DNA from: Beroe forskalii
Lineage: Eukaryota > Ctenophora > Nuda > Beroida > Beroidae
Length of the DNA: 64,000 nt
NCBI GenBank assembly: GCA_011033025.1
Contig: WFMF01000414.1
Coordinates: 62,001 to 126,000, forward strand
Direction of reading: 5' to 3'
This document shows positions 25,021 to 37,312 of the stretch, piece after piece; the first letter of the stretch is position 1, and each line of letters begins with the position of its first letter. The translations under genes and the position numbers were made by a program. The notes under the pieces are model-generated. The model was not told the origin of the DNA, did not search any database, and worked only from the letters and a program-made list of their open reading frames with translations.

Positions 25021-26375
25021 AAATTTGGGCATTATTATGGTTATCAGCGGGCAATAGCAATTAAGTTTCAGAGTTTAAGCAAGACGTAGATCTCATCAAA
25101 GGGATACACCGAAATGAAACATTTTTTTGAACTTCCAACTTTCCTCATACGATAGATTATATACAATTTTAATTACTCCACTTATCTAACAAGAAATGCG
25201 CCTGCAGGCTTATTTCTTGTGCCCGTTGTTCCCGTATGCAGGCGCTTAATTTCCTGTTCCCTGGAGCTGGTATTAAAACACGCCGTCATTTGATCGACAG
25301 AAGTTGTCCGACTTATTTACTGACATGATGAGTTGACGATAAAGCATAAAAGTGACCATCCAAATCATGATACAATCGCGCTTTTTCTATCAATTAGTGT
25401 CACATCGCAATACTAACATCATTGAATCAATTCTATAAATCTTCGTTGTTATGCGGGCGCTATATATTTCCCTCTCCTAAAAGGTTGAATTGACGCGCGC
25501 AGATAAAAATATCACGTGGGCGATTTCGTTCCACGTGCCAAATGTTCGCGCGCGCGTTCCTGCCATTTCGTAGAACTCTTTGAAGATTCGTTTAGTTGCG
25601 CGCCGTTCAGAGTTTCATAATTACGATCACCGTTTTCCTTACGCGTTACGTTTTCTTATGTGTTGCGTTGCAGATATCAAACAGATGCAATGTTCATTAT
25701 CGTTTTACCCAGACTTAATTGTTTTTCAAGATTGAGGTACACAATATAATATTTACTGAACAAGATTAAGATAAAAGATTCAGATATATCATTATTATCA
25801 ATATTGGACCGAGACAAACTATCATGTCTTTCTTTCCTCTCGTCAATTCTTTAGATGATTCATAACTGATTGCACTAATACTGCCCATTGTAAATTGCCC
25901 GAATTGCCCACTACTAACAGAAAGCCAAATTAGCATGTGATTGAAATCCAATCAATTATTTGATTGATTCCGTGAAAATTATTAAAGACAAAGTTTTGAT
26001 TTCATGATTAAAGAATTGTTAAATTTTTGAGAGAATTAATTTCAACATCAGAATGAACACAGCAGAGCATTGAACTCAAATATTTACAAGGCTGTTAGCT
26101 AGCTGCAACCCACAATGCGAAGGATGCCACTACACCAAGCTACTCTGACGCGAGTGATATTATAAAGGAGCAGTTGGATGCTTGAAAGTGTACCACCAAC
26201 CACCACCAACGACATACGGTCGCGCGCAGCACCACCTATTTCAGATTTAACAGTACGCGTAAAGGTAGTATACACAAAACCCCCACAAATCACGATCTCT
26301 GCTAACCTTTTCTCAATGCCTTTTTGTAAAACAAAAAAGCGATTGGGAACAGGAAAAAATCAACATTTATTTCAG
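25021..26375. other. No supported gene; one GC-rich stem
   Basis: AT-rich, apart from a 9-bp stem (GCGCCTGCA at 25198-25206 and TGCAGGCGC at 25237-25245) around a 30-nt loop just downstream of the orphan gene. Upstream exons of the lysine-rich exon at 26376 may lie here but none could be defined. Confidence 0.4.
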
Positions 26376-26764
26376 GGTTACCACGACCAGACCGCAGATC
26401 TATATACGATTACCATCTTGAATTCGACCTCGAATACCCGGACGTCCCTAACCGGACTGACATTAAGATGCGGGAGGAATGTTTGTTCATGAGTCAGGGT
26501 ATCTTTAGAATGGAGGGACTGGTGTCAATGTACTCCTGCGGCAAGAAAAGAGGAAGGAAAGGATTTCATACAGGCAAAAAGAGTAAAAAATTCAAGAAGA
26601 AAAACAAAGAGGGGGAAATAGTTATCAAAAAGGCGCAGAAGAAAAAAATATATAGAGACAAAAGTAAGAAAAAGCTGAAAAAGAAAAGCATCAAAAAGGA
26701 TGGTGATAATAAATCTAAACAGGAAAGGAAGAAAACCAAGAGATTCAAAAATGACGAGGATTAG
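26376..26764 (+). CDS. Terminal exon of a lysine-rich basic protein
   Basis: After a good acceptor (TTTATTTCAG) a phase-1 frame runs to TAG at 26762-26764. It reads RSIYDYHLEFDLEYPD, later MREECLFMSQGIFRMEG and VSMYSCGKKRGRKGF, then about 70 residues that are mostly Lys. The frame crosses several non-repeat codons without a stop, and the acceptor supports a real exon. The Cys-containing segment followed by a basic tail faintly recalls the C-terminal part of an FGF (ECxF, then GKxRxG), but key residues do not line up well enough to claim it. A nuclear, nucleolar or heparin-binding basic protein is also possible. Upstream exons were not found. Confidence 0.45.
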
Positions 26765-26860
26765 ACCTTCTGCGCTATTGATTGTATACCTTAGGAGTTG
26801 TACTTAAATGGGATAAAATTTCGGTATTTCAAATTTTGGTAAAGTTGAAAATATGGGGAT

Positions 26861-26902
26861 TTTCTCGATCATTACTCTTGTTAACATATGATAATGACGT
26901 CA
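26861..26902 (-). repeat. 43-bp element family, copy 9 (42 bp)
   Basis: On the minus strand, a perfect TGACGTCA, then TTATCATATGTTAACAAGAG, ending in a decayed box TCGAGAAA. Confidence 0.5.
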
Positions 26903-26973
26903 TATTGAACTGTTATGGTGTGTGAAAAAGGGGATTTTTTCTGAAAAATCCCCAAAACCTTTATAAATAAACC

Positions 26974-27588
26974 GGTCGTATGAAAGTATACCAGTGACCC
27001 CCTACTGACCCCCTGCTGACCCCCTACTGAACCCCTGCTGACCCCCTGGTGAACCCCTGACCCCTGCTGACCCCCTACTGACCCCTGGTGAACCCCTACT
27101 GACCCCCTGGTGAACCCCTACTGACCCCCTGGTGAGCCCCTACTGACCACTTTCTGATCAATGTTTCAATTCTTATCATGAGTGATTTTTAACATCTATT
27201 AGTTGTGTTAGTTATGTTTGCCATAACTGAAATAAATAACATGTCAAGCGTAATTATAAGGCAAAGTGAAATTCAAAGTGCTTTTAGATGTTAAAAATCA
27301 CTCATGATAAGAATTGAAACAATGATCAGAAAGTGGTCAGTAGAGGTTCACCAGGGGGTCAGTAGGGGTTCACCAGGGGGTCAGTAGGGGGTCAGCAGGG
27401 GGTCAGTACTCAGTAGGGGGTCAGCAGGGGGGTCAGTAGGGGTTCACCAGGGGGTCAGCAGGGGTTCACCAGGGGGTCAGTAGGGGGTCAGCAGGGGTTC
27501 AGTAGGGGGTCAGCAGGGGTTCAGTAGGGGGTCAGCAGGGGGTCAGTAGGGGGTCAGTAGGGGGTCATTGGTATATTTTCATATGACC
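26974..27588. mobile_element. Foldback element with 8-bp target duplication
   Basis: Long inverted repeat. The ends are ggtcgtatgaaagtatacca on the left and the reverse of ggtcatatgaaaatatacca on the right. The arms are built of about 15-bp repeats (gaccccctact and variants), and the centre is an inverted ttagatgttaaaaatcactc segment. Flanks aataaacc (26966-26973) and agtaaacc (27589-27596) match at 7 of 8 bases, as expected of an 8-bp target-site duplication such as hAT elements make. No transposase is encoded. Confidence 0.8.
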
Positions 27589-29526
27589 AGTAAACCTCCT
27601 AAGGTAGGACTAATATTACCGAATCGCATGAATACACCGTAAACAGCTTTTGATTTTGTCATAATTTAAGAATTTATGAAAAATTTAATATTCTCAAATG
27701 TAAATAGTATTTTCAATTCACAAAAAATCGAAATTACAAGAAGAAACTAATATTATGCCAGCTTTTTGAATAGTAACTATTTTCACGGTAGGCTTAAATC
27801 TAAGATAATTAACCCCAAACAAAAAAACTTACGAAACAAAATGACCTCAGTCCATCCGAAGTCTCAACTCTCAAGATAAGAAAGTGTAAAGAAAGTGGAA
27901 AGAAAGAACAATAGCTGTTCAAGGACTGAGTTTATATTCTGGGCTGTAATATATGTATTTGATTAAATTTTGGCCAAGATTGAAATTATAGTTCATTAAT
28001 GACATTCCCCCAGTAATTACCAATGAATAATGTTAAAATATCATGTTGAGAAGTGATGAAGGCCATATCAGAGGCCATATCAGAGGTGATATGACATTTA
28101 GCATGCACTGATTGACCTTGGCTGAAAAACGCACGCGAAGGGAAAGAATTTTCATCAGAGTATACTAATCGTACGGTTTCAAAACCATAACTATTTAACT
28201 ATCATGCCCTTTCGAAAAAATGCCATCAACTTCAGTAAATTTTTTATAATCAAAAATTTCCTCCGTCAAAACGTAAATTGAAGAGACTTATCATGTAACT
28301 ATACGTCAATAAGAAACCCCAGTAGCGACTCTCAGACTGCGGTTAAAAGCTCAAAGTAAATGATTTACATTTGAAGCAGCAACAAAAGCAAAGAAGTTAA
28401 CAAGCGTTCGAAAATGAGTTTTCGTTTGGTGTACAAGAGAGATTTTTGGTTTCATTAGTTCATTGATAGCAAGATGTATCATCACCATAATATCATCAAG
28501 TAGCTGATGTTCTAGTTCGTTATATTTGCTATTTAGAAGGACGATACAGACGGCAGAGCTGCGTATATTGGGAACACAAAAGGTTTCATTTTGCTTTTCT
28601 TAGGTACTTAAGTAGTAGTGTTCATGGTCCGCTACGCAAGTTCAAATAAACATCAATAAAAGCAAAGTGCTCTATACTACTAACGATAATGTTAACGAAC
28701 TCAAGGAGTCTAGAGAGTAGAGACCATTCTAATTTCTAATGGGCTCCAGAGACATTAGACAAATTAGCACCAAGTCAATATGAGCGCTAATGTGCACCCA
28801 AACAAAACCAACACCACGATAATAATTGCACCTATGTGGAGTGCCTTTGTAGAAGTTCCCTGGTGATATTATCGCTCTGTGCACCCCATGAGGCTGCTAC
28901 AACCGGGGAATTAGCAATTAAGCCAGACTAATTTAATGCATGGAAACACACATATATAGTAGCGGTTTCAAAAAGTGGCCCTTCCTCGGCTATGGCGGGT
29001 TCGATCATGTGACCACACAATTCACATGGTACATTACAACATGGTACATTACAACATGGTACCTAGCACTGGTACCTAGTACTGGGAACTATTAGAGAGG
29101 GTTATGGAGGCCTACTGTGTAGGTAGGTACCCTGTGCAAATGCTGGGTTTGTATCTAAAACCGTCCCAGAGTATTGCACCGCTGCTAAAAATAAATGACA
29201 AGCCGAAAATTTAATAAGTGAATTTGACGTCCTGCGCAGCGTAAGGTTTCACCATGGTTTACGAGATATAATACCTACAAGCTGACGTTAAGTAATCCTT
29301 TGTTACAGTTGATAACTTCGAACTGAAACTTCCGACAAATTTATGATTTATACGCTGCCTTGGAAATTAAATTAGAACTTGACCGCCGAACACATGACAC
29401 TCAAACTACCAGCAGCAACCTGCCCCGACTATAATACCGGCTTATACCGGACTATACGTGATATGACGTGGAGCGTGCTTGTAAAACGCAGTGTGGGTAT
29501 AAGGAGATTAGCAGAACAGCTGAGAA

Positions 29527-29569
29527 TGACGTCATTATGACGGTTTAAAATGTACACTTGATGACGAAA
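29527..29569 (+). repeat. 43-bp element family, copy 10
   Basis: TGACGTCA and TGACGAAA flank a 27-bp spacer beginning TTATGACGGTTTAAAATG. Confidence 0.7.
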
Positions 29570-29727
29570 CACCCCTCTGTTTTCACCTATCGTTTGACGT
29601 GCGAGGCGGGTAAGCGTGAGATAAGCCCACCACTAACTCCCAGCCCTTCGCACTCCTGACAGGTTCACTCTTCACTGACACATTGGTCCGACGACACGTT
29701 TGGTGTATGGAACTTGGAGTCTGATAG

Positions 29728-29770
29728 TGACGTCATTATCAGGATTTAGCAGGGTGAGTTGATGACGTCA
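29728..29770 (+). repeat. 43-bp element family, copy 11, both boxes perfect
   Basis: Two perfect TGACGTCA palindromes flank a 27-bp spacer (TTATCAGGATTTAGCAGG followed by GTGAGTTGA). This copy defines the family. Confidence 0.8.
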
Positions 29771-30015
29771 CTCCGCCTATCTCTCGTTATATATGTCAGG
29801 ATATGGTCGGTTAGGCTGGACCTGGCACGGGAATCCAGCTAAAGACCCTCGCAGGGAGATATCATGTGACAGGGTCTGTCAGCCATCACCCAACTAATGA
29901 ATTGCTGACACTTTACAGGCGTTTTAATGGTCAGACTGTCACACGTCATATATATACCTGTGCTGAATATCTCTCCCCTCCAGATAGATGATCCTAATAG
30001 CGCGGCAGTTGGCAG

Positions 30016-30058
30016 TGACGTCATTGTCATGGTTTAGAATGGTGAGTTGATGACATCT
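30016..30058 (+). repeat. 43-bp element family, copy 12
   Basis: TGACGTCA and TGACATCT flank a 27-bp spacer, TTGTCATGGTTTAGAATGG followed by TGAGTTGA. Confidence 0.75.
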
Positions 30059-30326
30059 AACAACGTACTACTTTTCTGTTCAGGCGGACTTTATCGTTCT
30101 CGCATGGCAGCATATATTACATAGAGCACGCCCTAAAAGTACCACCTTTATTCAGGTACTTCTTCGAAATTACCGATGACAATTAATTAATTATACGACA
30201 AAGTATATAAAGTCTCGGGACGGAAAGTTACTAAAGAACGAAACTGCCAGGCACTTCAGTCTATTGGTTGGTAATGAGACAGTGTACGATGATGTGATCT
30301 ATACACCATACGCAAAAATAGGAGTT

Positions 30327-30369
30327 CAACGTCATCAACTTACCAATGTAAGTCATGATGATGATGTCA
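30327..30369 (-). repeat. 43-bp element family, copy 13
   Basis: On the minus strand, TGACATCA and TGACGTTG flank a 27-bp spacer ending GGTAAGTTGA. Confidence 0.65.
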
Positions 30370-32310
30370 TCCCAACGACCAAGGAAATCGCATCGATTTT
30401 CTATATTTAGAGTAAGAGTTCACCCCTATTTATGAAAAAAGAACATACTATAGTACTTCTATCTTTCTATAGTAGTCTTTAATACATAATAAATCTTCCC
30501 ACACTCCACGCTGATAATGACAAAATATATTACCGAAAATTGCCATTCTATGGTTTCTTATCTGTTGATAAGTGCCATTTGATTGCCTCAATATCTCTTT
30601 ATGAAATGCCGATAGCTGCAGTTATAAATGCTAAATCAAGTGACTGTTAATTATGGGTGAATTTCAGTTATCTTTCACGATTAATTAACCACATGGTTCT
30701 CTATACTCCACATATTTTTCCGGCTCATGAATTTTATGTGGAATCAATGACGTCAATGCAGCCATAGATTTTCAACCTTCCACTTTTTCATCTAGAAATT
30801 ATGATCGATTTGAGGGTCAGACTATAATTTATACTCTTGTCTGAAGACTATAATTCATACTCTGATCGTAGTGACAGTTCATGATCCCTCCTAACCATGA
30901 GAAATTCAACACACGTTTCAGGTCGTCTGCAATTATAAGCATATGAATAAAGATTACTGGATTCAGGAACCATTGGGTAAGAAGGTTCAGAATAACTTGG
31001 AGTGGCCTGAAGCGGACATTGATTAATCGCTTCCTACACATTATGAAACTGAACCCGAGGTAAAATCGCTTGGAAAAGCCGGCACTTGGTAATACGTGAC
31101 CTGATGAACAACACGATCTGATACAGTGGCAAACATATTATCCAAGTCTTATTGCATGAACTCAAGTGCAAATAAGGGTTCGTATATATCTGATATTCCT
31201 AACCGCCAAGCGGCTCTCTGTCAGCATGTCGTCCTACTACGTCTGATTTACGGACTCGTTATTCCGACTTAAACCACATCATTTAACGCATGCAATCTGG
31301 CCGCACTTATTTATCTTCCATCTGCTAAACGAGACGTGCCTTTTCTTAATTTGTCATAATAAACTTTAAGGGATGAGTTAGTATTGTTCAAGGCTCGTAT
31401 AATTCAAATAAAAAGGTTTTATCGAATCATGCCCGAATAAAGAGACAATTTTTGATAGTTTAAGAATTAAGGCGTATATGCATATCAACAGTCGACAGAT
31501 TTCCAAGCAAGAAAACCGAACATATATAATTCTCATAGTTTTTATTTACTTCACTTTATTAGATGGCGTATAAAATCGGTGGAGACGTGAACAGTGCGTG
31601 AAGGATACCCGTATTTCTATATCGGTCACAAACACTACGTTCGAGTATGTTTGTAATTATTTTCGAGCTCTAGCTTTCCACGAAGTACGTAAATTTTCAG
31701 TGCCGCACTTTACATTCAGAAAATATTTATAAGCTTTAACTCATATAATACGATAGTTGTATTCCGCCACTAACTATTGCTCCTCCGCGTTTTCTTGTTT
31801 ACATTTGGGATTTGATAAAATTCTCGATTTGATAAAATTTTCAGGCTTATAAATTTGTTTGTCAGCAATTTGAAAATTAGGCCAACAAATTATCGAGATA
31901 AATTGACAAAAATCTTATCAAGACCAAGCAAAAACCATCTTTACCGACAATAGAAAGTCTGGCTCCGCAATATTGTTTCTAAGTTCTGGGCTTCATATAA
32001 AAATACCCAAAACCACTAAACTGAAGGCCTATAATGAGCCAGGCTAATAATTCTGCCAAATGGCAACTTTCATTAGCAAGGCAGTCAAATACCGGGTAAT
32101 GCTCCACATAATTAGGCAACAGCGCCACAGTTTAATTAAACGCGACAGTTTGCAAGCTCAGCCACACAATGCCACTAGGTCTCATTATGACAAATAGTAA
32201 TATGTTTATCCGCATAAATCGTAACATAATATGCAACATGCAATCGATCACAATTATATTTTCATAAGAATAACGTCAGGCAAAATCTATTAATTTCAGC
32301 CATAGTCGCC

Positions 32311-33029
32311 TTAATAAGGGGGCTGGGGGGTCCAAGGTCGGTTTTCGGGTTTTTGTTGTTTCTGATAGAAGAGAACGCCAGCTACCAGTAGGTTTTCACC
32401 CCATGTATAAATATTGTTCGTAGCCGAAGTTACGAATTTTTCAGTTCGCGAGTTCGCCTGTAATTACAGTGCGCGTATTTAAAACTTCTATAATGCGATT
32501 CGCCAAAAATTGCCTTTAAAATCTATCTCCTCCTACAGTTTTTGAGGAAACCCCTTGAAACTTGGTAGTTCTAGGGCATTAAAAAAACTTTTGATTGGTC
32601 AGATTTTTGATTTAGGCCTCAGAAGTGAAAATATGGGCTTTTGAAATTTGAAAATCGTCATTTTTGACCATATTTTGGACATGAGCAAACTTTGAAAATT
32701 CATATTTTCACTTCTGAGGCCTAAATCAAAAATCTGACCGATAAAAAGTTTTGTTTTAAGCCCTACTAGAATAGAAGATAACTACCAAGTTTCAAGGGTT
32801 TTCCTCAAAAACTGTAGAAGATAGATTTTAAAGTTGATTTTCAGCAAATCGAGTTGGAAGTTTGCGCGCTCACTGTAATTGCAGGCGACCCCGCGATTTG
32901 AAAAATTCATAACTTCGGCTAGGAACAATATTTTTATATGTGATGAAAATCTTCTGGTAGCTGGCGTTCTCTTCTATCAGAAACGACAAAGACCCGAAAA
33001 TTGACCTTGGACCCCCCGGCCCCCCTGAT
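32311..33029. mobile_element. TTAAGGGGGC foldback family, full copy
   Basis: Two long arms in inverted orientation. The left end is taataagggggctggggggt and the right end gaccccccggcccccc. Both arms contain tttctgatag near the ends, taattacag mid-arm and tgaggcctaaatcaaaaat near the centre. About 0.72 kb, with no open frame for a transposase. Confidence 0.85.
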
Positions 33030-33105
33030 CGACTAGGTTGGTGGTAGTAATCGAGACTTCCTGTGAAGGTGGACTTCAGCTAAGTGTTACACCACAGATG
33101 GGGAT

Positions 33106-33225
33106 ATGAATCAGAGCAAATATATCAGTTACCCAATATTCTCGGTCCCAGGGGGGCACCAGGCCACCAGAGAAGACCCAGCTGAAGTGTCCTCCATCCC
33201 CTATGTGACAGAGCCACAGGAACTG
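33106..33225 (+). CDS. Possible exon, function unknown
   Basis: A GC-richer stretch opening with ATG (MNQSKYISYPIFSVPGG), containing TREDPAEVSSIPYVTEPQEL and reaching a good donor (AACTGG|GTAAGA). It lies between two repeat elements and no partner exon was found, so chance or a transposon-captured fragment is quite possible. Confidence 0.25.
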
Positions 33226-33840
33226 GGTAAGAGGCTTCCTCAGTCCGCATCACGTCAGCATTATTTAGCCCCGGATTCAAAAATTGTCTTACATCATGAT
33301 CATGTCATCAATCACAAGACACAAACTTACATATCTAGATAGTTTCGAAAGGTGACAGGGTTTTTTGATAAGCGACAAGCGTTATAGGTAGAAATAATGA
33401 CATCATGGCTAAAACCGGCCAATGATTTTTGGCAATGACTTTGATAGATGGTGGCCTCTTCATCACTCAGAAGCTCTTTTTCTGGATTAACTAGCTTTAA
33501 GGGCGACTGCCAACTACTCTCGAGTGTCTTATTACCGGTGGGGTCGAAATAAGCGTGTGGTGTGGAGTTCTAAATTTCAGCTGGGAACAAAAACGAAAAA
33601 GATTGGACCACTTCACGATAAATTCTGAGCTAGATGGGATTCAATATTTTCAAAATCAATCAAGCAGGGAGGGTTCCGGGCTATTACTTTTCCCTTGAAA
33701 ATTGTTATCGTCTCCCCCATTCCCCACCCTCCACCCCCATAGAGCTCCCATAAGAAAATACTAAGAAAATAATATCGTATCACTTTAGAGTTTAGCCCTT
33801 TGAAAGCTGTGAATTTAAATTCACTTTTAAATTAAAAGGA

Positions 33841-33987
33841 TTGAAAAATGATGCCGTTAGCACTAGCAGTTTATTCTTAAAATGAGACATGGGTAATATT
33901 TCTTGGCATGCATAGATCATGCCAAGAAATATTACCCATGTCTCATCTTAAGAATAAACTGCTAGCGCTAAAAGCATCATTTTTCAA
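33841..33987. repeat. Near-perfect 70-bp-arm hairpin
   Basis: Arms 33841-33910 and 33918-33987 pair over about 70 bases with only a few mismatches, around the 7-base loop catagat. The inner arm reads gggtaatatttcttggcatg. No flanking duplication is obvious. It could be a small foldback transposon or give a hairpin transcript. Confidence 0.85.
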
Positions 33988-34018
33988 GTATAAGTTATTA
34001 TTCTTCAGCAAAGGTGTC

Positions 34019-34441
34019 GGGCTGGGGGGGCCGGGGGTCTGTGGTCGATTTACGTTATTTGTTGATCTTGATAGAAAAGAATGCTACATGCTTCCATTAA
34101 GTTCTACCTTGAAGGAAATAAGTATTGTTTTTGATTAAAAAATAAACTTACAGCCAATTTCGATTTAGGCCTCAGAAGTGAGGCTTAAAACTAAAAATCG
34201 GCCAGATTCAAAGTTTAGTTTCATAACTACCAAGCTTCAGGGACTTCCTCAAAAATTGCAGGAGAATATAGATGTTTAATAAAGTTGCTTTTCGGCAAAT
34301 TTGAAGTTTGCGCGCCCTGTAATTACAGGGCTTGAAAGAATATTTTTTATGGGGTAGGTAACAATCTACTCAAAAAAACCTCTATCAGAATTAATAAAAA
34401 TTAAATCCAAAAACTGACCTCGGACCCACCTCTCCCCGGCC
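34019..34441. mobile_element. TTAAGGGGGC foldback family, decayed copy
   Basis: Degenerate arms with recognisable landmarks: ggtcgattt near the left, ttaggcctcagaagtgagg centrally, ctgtaattacaggg and tgacctcggacccacctc on the right. Confidence 0.65.
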
Positions 34442-35164
34442 ACCGCAAGGAAAAATATTGAATTCATGTCGTTTCTGTCACCGTGTTGTGAAAGCAAAAC
34501 CTGAAATTCACTTATACCCCATAAAACTCAATAGTGCTCAACGAAGCACTTAAAAAGTTATAATATTCAAACTCTTATGCTTCAATTCGGATAAGGAATT
34601 TACCTCTCAATTAGTAATTCTACCTTTTCTTTCGAATTAAATGAAATTTTGTCACGTTCACCCTTACCTTAGATGTAATTGAACACACGCCACTCATTCT
34701 GATTCTTAAACTGTTTTTTGCTTGGTACCAGGGAATCAGTAAATTGAATAATTGGATAGATGATTTATTCTTCCCTCCCTCAATCTCCTTGTTTTTCTAC
34801 AAGGCGATTTACATGCGACCACAGCAGCAAGCAAGGGCCATACAAATTGCACCTTGGATGCAGTTGTTGTTTGATCGGTTTCTCTACCATGCCACCTAGC
34901 TAAACGAGGAGGCCATCGATTTTAAGGAATTGGTGCATATACTCGTTAAGCCATTGCTTGAGCTCTGAGAGTTCTCAAGGCCATATGATTTTATTTTTCA
35001 TTAAAGCAGAAAGCTCAAGAATGCGCGTATTCTTCGTTCTAATAAAGTCATGGTTGCGTGCAGAAAGTAGGCGTACGTTTTCTGTATAAGACCTATGTTA
35101 AGTGCTCAAGAGATTGACGTTTCAACGATATAACTGATACGAGAAGGTTGTTAAATGGATCAGT

Positions 35165-35612
35165 GATGCGAGGCAGGTTTTTGATTTTTGTTGTTTTTTA
35201 TGGTCAGCTGCGTTTTTGCCGCATCAAAGTAGCCGAAGTTATGAATATATTTCAAATCGCGATTTTACATGTAATTAACGTGCGCGCAATCTCTGACCCC
35301 CAATTACAACTTCAAATTCACCGAAAATCAACTTTAAAATATATCTTCTCCTACAGTTTCTGAAGAAATCACTTGAAGCTTGCTAATTATGGCCTAGGGC
35401 AAAAAAAAGAATTTTTAGCGGGCCGATTTTTGATTCAGGCCTCAGAACTTAAAAACGAATTATTTAAATATATCAATCGCTATTTTTGAAAAAAATATAT
35501 TTGCACTTTTGAGAACCAAATCAAAAATCGGCCCTCTCAAAAGTTTTTCTGCCCTAGAAGTTCATAATTGCAAACTTTAATGGGATCTCCTCAGAAACTT
35601 TGGAAGAGATCT
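35165..35612. mobile_element. TTAAGGGGGC foldback family, decayed copy
   Basis: Landmarks tttgccgcatcaaagtagcc, aaaatcaactttaaaatat and gccgatttttgattcaggcc mark a left arm. A weak right arm follows (aaccaaatcaaaaatcggcc). Both ends have been lost. Confidence 0.6.
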
Positions 35613-35884
35613 TGCTTGACATTCAATAAACATGCAATAAGTCGTCAGTGTTAGTAAATTTAATTCTGTAATTCTGTAAAGCCAGGAATCATAAAACATC
35701 AGCTGTTACAACCACCTAAACCAGAGACACGGCTAACAGAAATCAAATTCCAATTAGGGTAAATGAGTTCAAATGTCACTTGGCACATTAAGTGACTGCC
35801 ATGATGATGGTTCTGTGCGCAGAGGGAATGTAAAATGACCTGATAATGAAACTGCCGCAGTGTTTCATCGGCAGCCGATTGCTC

Positions 35885-36585
35885 TTAAGGGGGCAGGGGG
35901 AGGGGGGTCTGAGGTCGATTTTCGGGTTTTTGTTGTTTCTGATAGAGGATAACTCTAGCTACCAGTAAGTTTTTATCCAATGAAAAAATATTGTTCCTGG
36001 CCAAAGTTATTAATTTCATTACAGTTCGCGCGCAAACTTCCAACTCGATTTGTTTAAAATCAACTTAAAAATCTATTGTCTACAAATTTTGGAGAAAACC
36101 CTTGAAACTTGGTAGTTATGTTCATTGTTCTAGGGCATAAAACTCAACTTTTTGTCGAGCCGATTTTTAATTTAGGCCTTAGAAGTGAAAATATCGACTT
36201 TTGAATTTCGAAAATAACTATTTTTGATGATTTTCGTGACAGGAGCCAACTTTTAAAATTCATATTTTCACTTCTGAGGCCTAAATCAAAAATCAGCTCG
36301 ATAAAAGTTGATTTATATGCCCTCGAACATAACTACCAAGTTTCAAGGGGTTTCCTCAAAATTTGTAGGAGAAGATAGATTTTAAAGTTTATTTTCGGCA
36401 AAATGCGTTGTAAGTTTGCGCGCGCAATGTAATTACAGGCGAATCTGCGATTTAAAAATTCATAACTTCGGCTAGGAGCAATATCTTTTAATGGGGTAAA
36501 ACCTAGAAGTAGATGGCGTTCTTTTCTATCAGAAACAGCAAAAAACCGGAAATCGACCTCGGACCCCCCAGCCCCCTTAATACTT
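35885..36585. mobile_element. TTAAGGGGGC foldback family, best full copy
   Basis: Bounded by cttaagggggcaggggg on the left and gacccccagcccccttaa-type sequence on the right, with TTAA at both ends. The arms are inverted copies of each other over about 350 bp each, meeting near 36235. No coding capacity. Confidence 0.85.
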
Positions 36586-37184
36586 CTTTGCTTAACTGAC
36601 GTCTGACATGTGTCACGTCATGCTTAGTAACTTTACTTTTGTATATTTGAATGAACTTGTATCTGACCATGCCTTTCATAACTAGATTTCATTATACTTC
36701 AACCTGGCAGTAACCCAGTCTTAAAACTGATTTCCACATTTCGGGCAGTTTGGACATTACCTGCGCTCATTTGAGTTTGTCGCAGGTGTGTTTGAAATAT
36801 AAGTACATTAATATAATTTTCTGAAGGCCCTGATATTAAGTGGAGATTTTATTTTCAATATCTTACCAAATGAATATCTTATATTCAGAAAGTTAGGATT
36901 TTTCAAATGCACCTCAAATGTAAGTGACCAAGTTCAACATGGTCACTACAAACTGCTATAATCAGCTTCAACGAATATTGAATTTATGACCATTGAATAT
37001 TGTCGATATTCTCGAAACAAGCATGTAACCCTAGAATTTATGACTTGCTATCGCTAGTCATTACCACTGTATTATACCACCTGGAATGTCAATCTCAATC
37101 TTACAAAGTTCCACCAGTGACTTGCTCCAAATACAACTGACTGCCGATCTAAAATGCGAGCAATGTAAATGGGCGGTTATAAGA

Positions 37185-37227
37185 TGACGTCATTACCAAA
37201 GCTCAAAGTGGTATTTTCATGGTGTTG
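37185..37227 (+). repeat. 43-bp element family, copy 14
   Basis: A perfect TGACGTCA followed by a diverged spacer (TTACCAAAGCTCAAAGTGG) and a decayed right box. Confidence 0.45.
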
Positions 37228-37312
37228 AAGCGTCTATTTTCCGTACCCCGGGTATAAGGGTAGCCGGTAGAGTCTCCTTTAAGCGCTGCTTAGAGGACCC
37301 GTACCCTGCTCA

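Larger units (their letters stand above)
27597..32310. other. No gene recognised; four 43-bp elements
   Basis: AT-rich. Elements of the 43-bp family are clustered between 29527 and 30369. A short repeat of atggtacattacaac occurs near 29027-29065. No open frame is supported. Confidence 0.5.

Noticed and set aside
26376..26764. Firm assignment as a fibroblast growth factor
   Set aside because: Only isolated residues match; the fold-defining region should lie in exons that were not found.
35885..36585. piggyBac-type assignment because of terminal TTAA
   Set aside because: The ends continue GGGGGC and not the CCC-type ends of piggyBac elements, and TTAA could be part of the terminal repeat.
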